From: an uncultured Lactobacillus sp.
Lineage (GTDB): Bacteria > Bacillota > Bacilli > Lactobacillales > Lactobacillaceae
Direction: 5' to 3'
Length of the DNA stretch: 64,000 nucleotides
Assembly (NCBI GenBank): GCA_937874185.1
Contig: CALNAK010000035.1
Span: 62,001 to 126,000, forward strand
Every line of letters starts with the position of its first letter. The first letter of the stretch is position 1. The position numbers were made by a program, and so were the translations under genes. The notes beneath the pieces are model-generated. The model was not told the DNA's origin, ran no database searches, and saw nothing but the letters and a program-made list of their open reading frames with translations. This document shows, piece after piece, positions 61,415 to 64,000 of this stretch.

Positions 61415-64000
61415 ATGCGTAAAAAAAATACTGAGTTACGAGAAAGAGTAACTAAAAAAAGGCGAAAATGGCCATGGATTCTTTTGACATTGCTACTTCT
61501 AATTCTTCTGAGTGTAGGAGCATTTTGGTGGCGATATGGTTACGAAATCAGAAATACGATTGCGGATGGATACTCATACAGTCAAGGCTTGAAGGCATCC
61601 GACTTTCATCCTAAGAATTCCACCGTTATATATGACCGTAACGATAAAGAAATCAAAAAACTGTCACGATCCAGTTCCAATTACACACCGATAAATGAAA
61701 TTAATCCCAAGATACGTAAGGGTTTGGTGGCCGTTGAAGATCAACGATTCTATGTTCATCACGGTGTCGATATGTATGCTATATTGCGATCAATTGGGTC
61801 AAAGCTACTTCGCCGTAGGACTGAGGGAGGATCAACCTTAACGCAACAACTGGTTAAGAACGTTATCCTAAAAGATCAATCTCAAAATATGACTCGTAAG
61901 CTGAAGGAAATGGTAATTGCCCAACAGCTTGAGAAAAAATTTACCAAAGCTCAAATTTTAGAGTTCTATATTAATAATATCTATATGGGACACGGTTCAT
62001 ACGGATTCAGTGCCGCCTCTGATTACTATTTTTCAGAGAATCAAAAAGATTTATCGATTGATAAACTAGCTGTGCTAATTGGATTACCGAATAATCCAAC
62101 CTACTATGATCCGGTGGCTAATCCTAGTAGTACGATTAAACGTCGGAATATGATTCTCTATATCTTTAATCAACAAGGATTAATTTCGAAAAATACTTAT
62201 TTAACCGCTCGAAAACGTCCTTTGGGACTGAAAATCAGTCAACGAAATTATAATAATGATATTTCTAATAACTATGCAATAAACTTTGCGGTAACTAGTG
62301 CTACTGAGGAATTGATGAAGTCATCTGGATTCAGGATACAATATGATTTTAAAGATAAGGCAGCACGAAATGCCTATCAAGTTAAGTATGGTCAGGCAGC
62401 TGATCGTGCTCGTGGTGAATTGATCGATGGTGGTTATACGATTCACACGACAATTGATATGGATGTTCAAAATAAGATAGAAGATTTGATCAATAAGACT
62501 TATCAAGGTTATACCAGTCGAGATGCTAATGGGAAACTGACGCCACAAGTTTCTAGTACGGTAATTGATAATAAAACTGGAGACGTTATAGCGGTGGTCG
62601 GTGGTCGAACTACTGAAGGTGACCAATTTAATAGGGCAACCAGTGCCTATCGTCAACCCGGTTCAACTGCTAAACCATTGATAGCTTATACGCCAGCTTT
62701 TGAGAGAGGGTATTTACCACAGAGTAGTGTAGTAGATTCGGCTGTTAGTAATATACATAACTGGTACAGCGGTTATACTGGCAAGACAACGGTTCGTCAC
62801 GCTTTAGAGAACTCAATTAATACCGTTGCCTTTAAACTTGCTATGCAAGATACGAATCATACTTATTATGATGATTTATTGAAGATGGAATTTTCAGGCT
62901 TGACGCAGGGAGACAGTAATCCTATCAGTACTTTAGGTACCTTTGGTGCGACAACTACTGAAATGGCCTCAGCCTATAGTTCATTTTCTCGTGGTGGTCA
63001 GTTTATTCATCCAAGTAATCTGACAAGTATTTATGACAATGATAATGGTCGTTACATTTATCAAAATACTCATATGAAGAAAAATGTCTACACTAAGAAT
63101 GCCAGTTACATGATGATCAATACGATGCAATCAGTTATTAGTGATGGTCTTGGTAAAGCAGCTGCACTTGATAATTACAAATATACAGCTGGTAAAACTG
63201 GTACGACCGATGATACGAAGGATTCTTATTTCGTAGGAATGACACCTGACTTTACCATAGCTAATTGGACTGGTAATGATACTCCATCTACTTTGACAGC
63301 TAGTGAGGACGCCTTAACAATGAAGGCTTTTAAAGCTGAAGGTGAATATTTAGTTGATCAAATGAAACAGAAACAAAGTAACTTTAAGAAACCTAATACA
63401 GTTACTGTCAGTGGTAGTAATTTATCAATCAATACTGCGAATGAGAAACCAAGTATTCAAGATATCATTGATAATGACTTCTCTAAATATAGTAGTGATC
63501 AGGAGAATAAAAATACTAATCGACTTTACAATTTGGATTATCGAATTATCTATCATTTGACTAAGAAGGAAGAATATAGTCGTGAAGATAAGGTTCAAAA
63601 GGCAATCGATAAGTATAATGAATCTCCAATTACTAAGGAATCACAATATGATAGTAAGTTGAGTGAGCTTCAAAAGATTCGTTACTTGAATGCCAATGTT
63701 AAACGTCAATCTGCCAAAATTGACTTTAATAAGCAGATATTGGAACTTCAAAAAAATCTCAATATGAGTCAAGCAATGTTCCAAGCTGCTAAGGATAATA
63801 AGAAGGTTGCTGAATACGAGTCTGAGAAGGAAGCTATCGAAACCCAACGAGCTCAGAAGCGTCAAGCAATGGTCGACAAGTTGATGCCACAATATACGGC
63901 ACAATTGCAGAAGGTCAAGGATGCTTATAAGAATAATGATTCAGATAAGGAAGACCAGAAGAAGAAGTTATTAGATATTATGAATGAGATTAGAAGTTAT
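61415..64000 (+). CDS. Class A penicillin-binding protein (PBP1A-like) with helical tail, partial
   Basis: 862 residues are visible and the frame is open at the window end. A basic start and one membrane helix (about 22-40) precede the GT51 transglycosylase, with catalytic Glu108 (AVEDQRFYVHHGVD) and GGSTLTQQLVKN. The transpeptidase has Ser417 in GSTAKP, SIN at 467 and KTG at 594-596. It polymerises and cross-links peptidoglycan outside the membrane. From about residue 710 to the end the sequence is charged, rich in Lys, Glu and Gln, and predicted coiled coil, which is not part of the usual PBP1A layout. AGGGG precedes the ATG. Confidence 0.95.
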   Translation, partial: MRKKNTELRERVTKKRRKWPWILLTLLLLILLSVGAFWWRYGYEIRNTIADGYSYSQGLKASDFHPKNSTVIYDRNDKEIKKLSRSSSNYTPINEINPKIRKGLVAVEDQRFYVHHGVDMYAILRSIGSKLLRRRTEGGSTLTQQLVKNVILKDQSQNMTRKLKEMVIAQQLEKKFTKAQILEFYINNIYMGHGSYGFSAASDYYFSENQKDLSIDKLAVLIGLPNNPTYYDPVANPSSTIKRRNMILYIFNQQGLISKNTYLTARKRPLGLKISQRNYNNDISNNYAINFAVTSATEELMKSSGFRIQYDFKDKAARNAYQVKYGQAADRARGELIDGGYTIHTTIDMDVQNKIEDLINKTYQGYTSRDANGKLTPQVSSTVIDNKTGDVIAVVGGRTTEGDQFNRATSAYRQPGSTAKPLIAYTPAFERGYLPQSSVVDSAVSNIHNWYSGYTGKTTVRHALENSINTVAFKLAMQDTNHTYYDDLLKMEFSGLTQGDSNPISTLGTFGATTTEMASAYSSFSRGGQFIHPSNLTSIYDNDNGRYIYQNTHMKKNVYTKNASYMMINTMQSVISDGLGKAAALDNYKYTAGKTGTTDDTKDSYFVGMTPDFTIANWTGNDTPSTLTASEDALTMKAFKAEGEYLVDQMKQKQSNFKKPNTVTVSGSNLSINTANEKPSIQDIIDNDFSKYSSDQENKNTNRLYNLDYRIIYHLTKKEEYSREDKVQKAIDKYNESPITKESQYDSKLSELQKIRYLNANVKRQSAKIDFNKQILELQKNLNMSQAMFQAAKDNKKVAEYESEKEAIETQRAQKRQAMVDKLMPQYTAQLQKVKDAYKNNDSDKEDQKKKLLDIMNEIRSY

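Noticed and set aside
62321..62656. Minus-strand 111-residue frame inside the PBP gene
   Set aside because: It overlaps the transpeptidase coding sequence, has no ribosome site and no recognisable motif.

Overview
The window looks like a low-GC Gram-positive chromosome from the family Lactobacillaceae. It holds the replication origin (rpmH, dnaA, dnaN, yaaA, recF, gyrB, gyrA, rpsF, ssb, rpsR), a complete type II-A CRISPR-Cas locus, Lactobacillales-type transporters and many Rho-independent terminators. A Companilactobacillus-like species is my best guess, but that is an inference from gene content and style, not from any search.

Layout. 1-8.5 kb: the end of a bactoprenol-linked sugar transferase, a TetR regulator with a CPA2 antiporter, a type II NADH dehydrogenase, a DUF1003 membrane protein, an ammonium channel and the Kup potassium transporter. 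8.5-17 kb: nicotinamidase, then cas9, an antisense tracrRNA, cas1, cas2, csn2 and an array of 22 repeats and 21 spacers. The last repeat has decayed into the ribosome binding site of a 51-residue membrane protein. 17-27.4 kb: secreted or membrane proteins, a hydrolase-fold protein that lacks its nucleophile, nagB with a NagR-like operator, an amino acid permease, and a LacI-controlled sugar operon (Gfo/Idh/MocA oxidoreductase, GRP sugar uptake protein, TIM-barrel isomerase), then a ClC protein. 27.4-34.7 kb: an orphan structured RNA with its own promoter and terminator, lepA, a UvrA-like ABC protein in an operon with an oxidoreductase, and an orphan solute-binding lipoprotein.

35-50.6 kb is the origin region. 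mnmG, mnmE, yidC, rnpA and rpmH read leftward; dnaA onward reads rightward. DnaA boxes flank dnaA, and the unwinding element (DnaA box, GC cluster, DnaA-trio, AT-rich run) lies between dnaA and dnaN. A perfect parS site lies between rpsF and ssb. 51-57 kb: an XRE regulator paired with a membrane protein behind a 23-bp-arm perfect palindrome, then gdpP-rplI-dnaB and purA. 57-64 kb: an NmrA-like reductase with an Rrf2 regulator, two unrecognised membrane-anchored envelope proteins, and a class A penicillin-binding protein with a long helical C-terminal extension that runs off the end.

Three families of dispersed intergenic inverted repeats occur. Their copies differ in sequence but keep base pairing through paired substitutions. 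No rRNA or tRNA gene was recognised.
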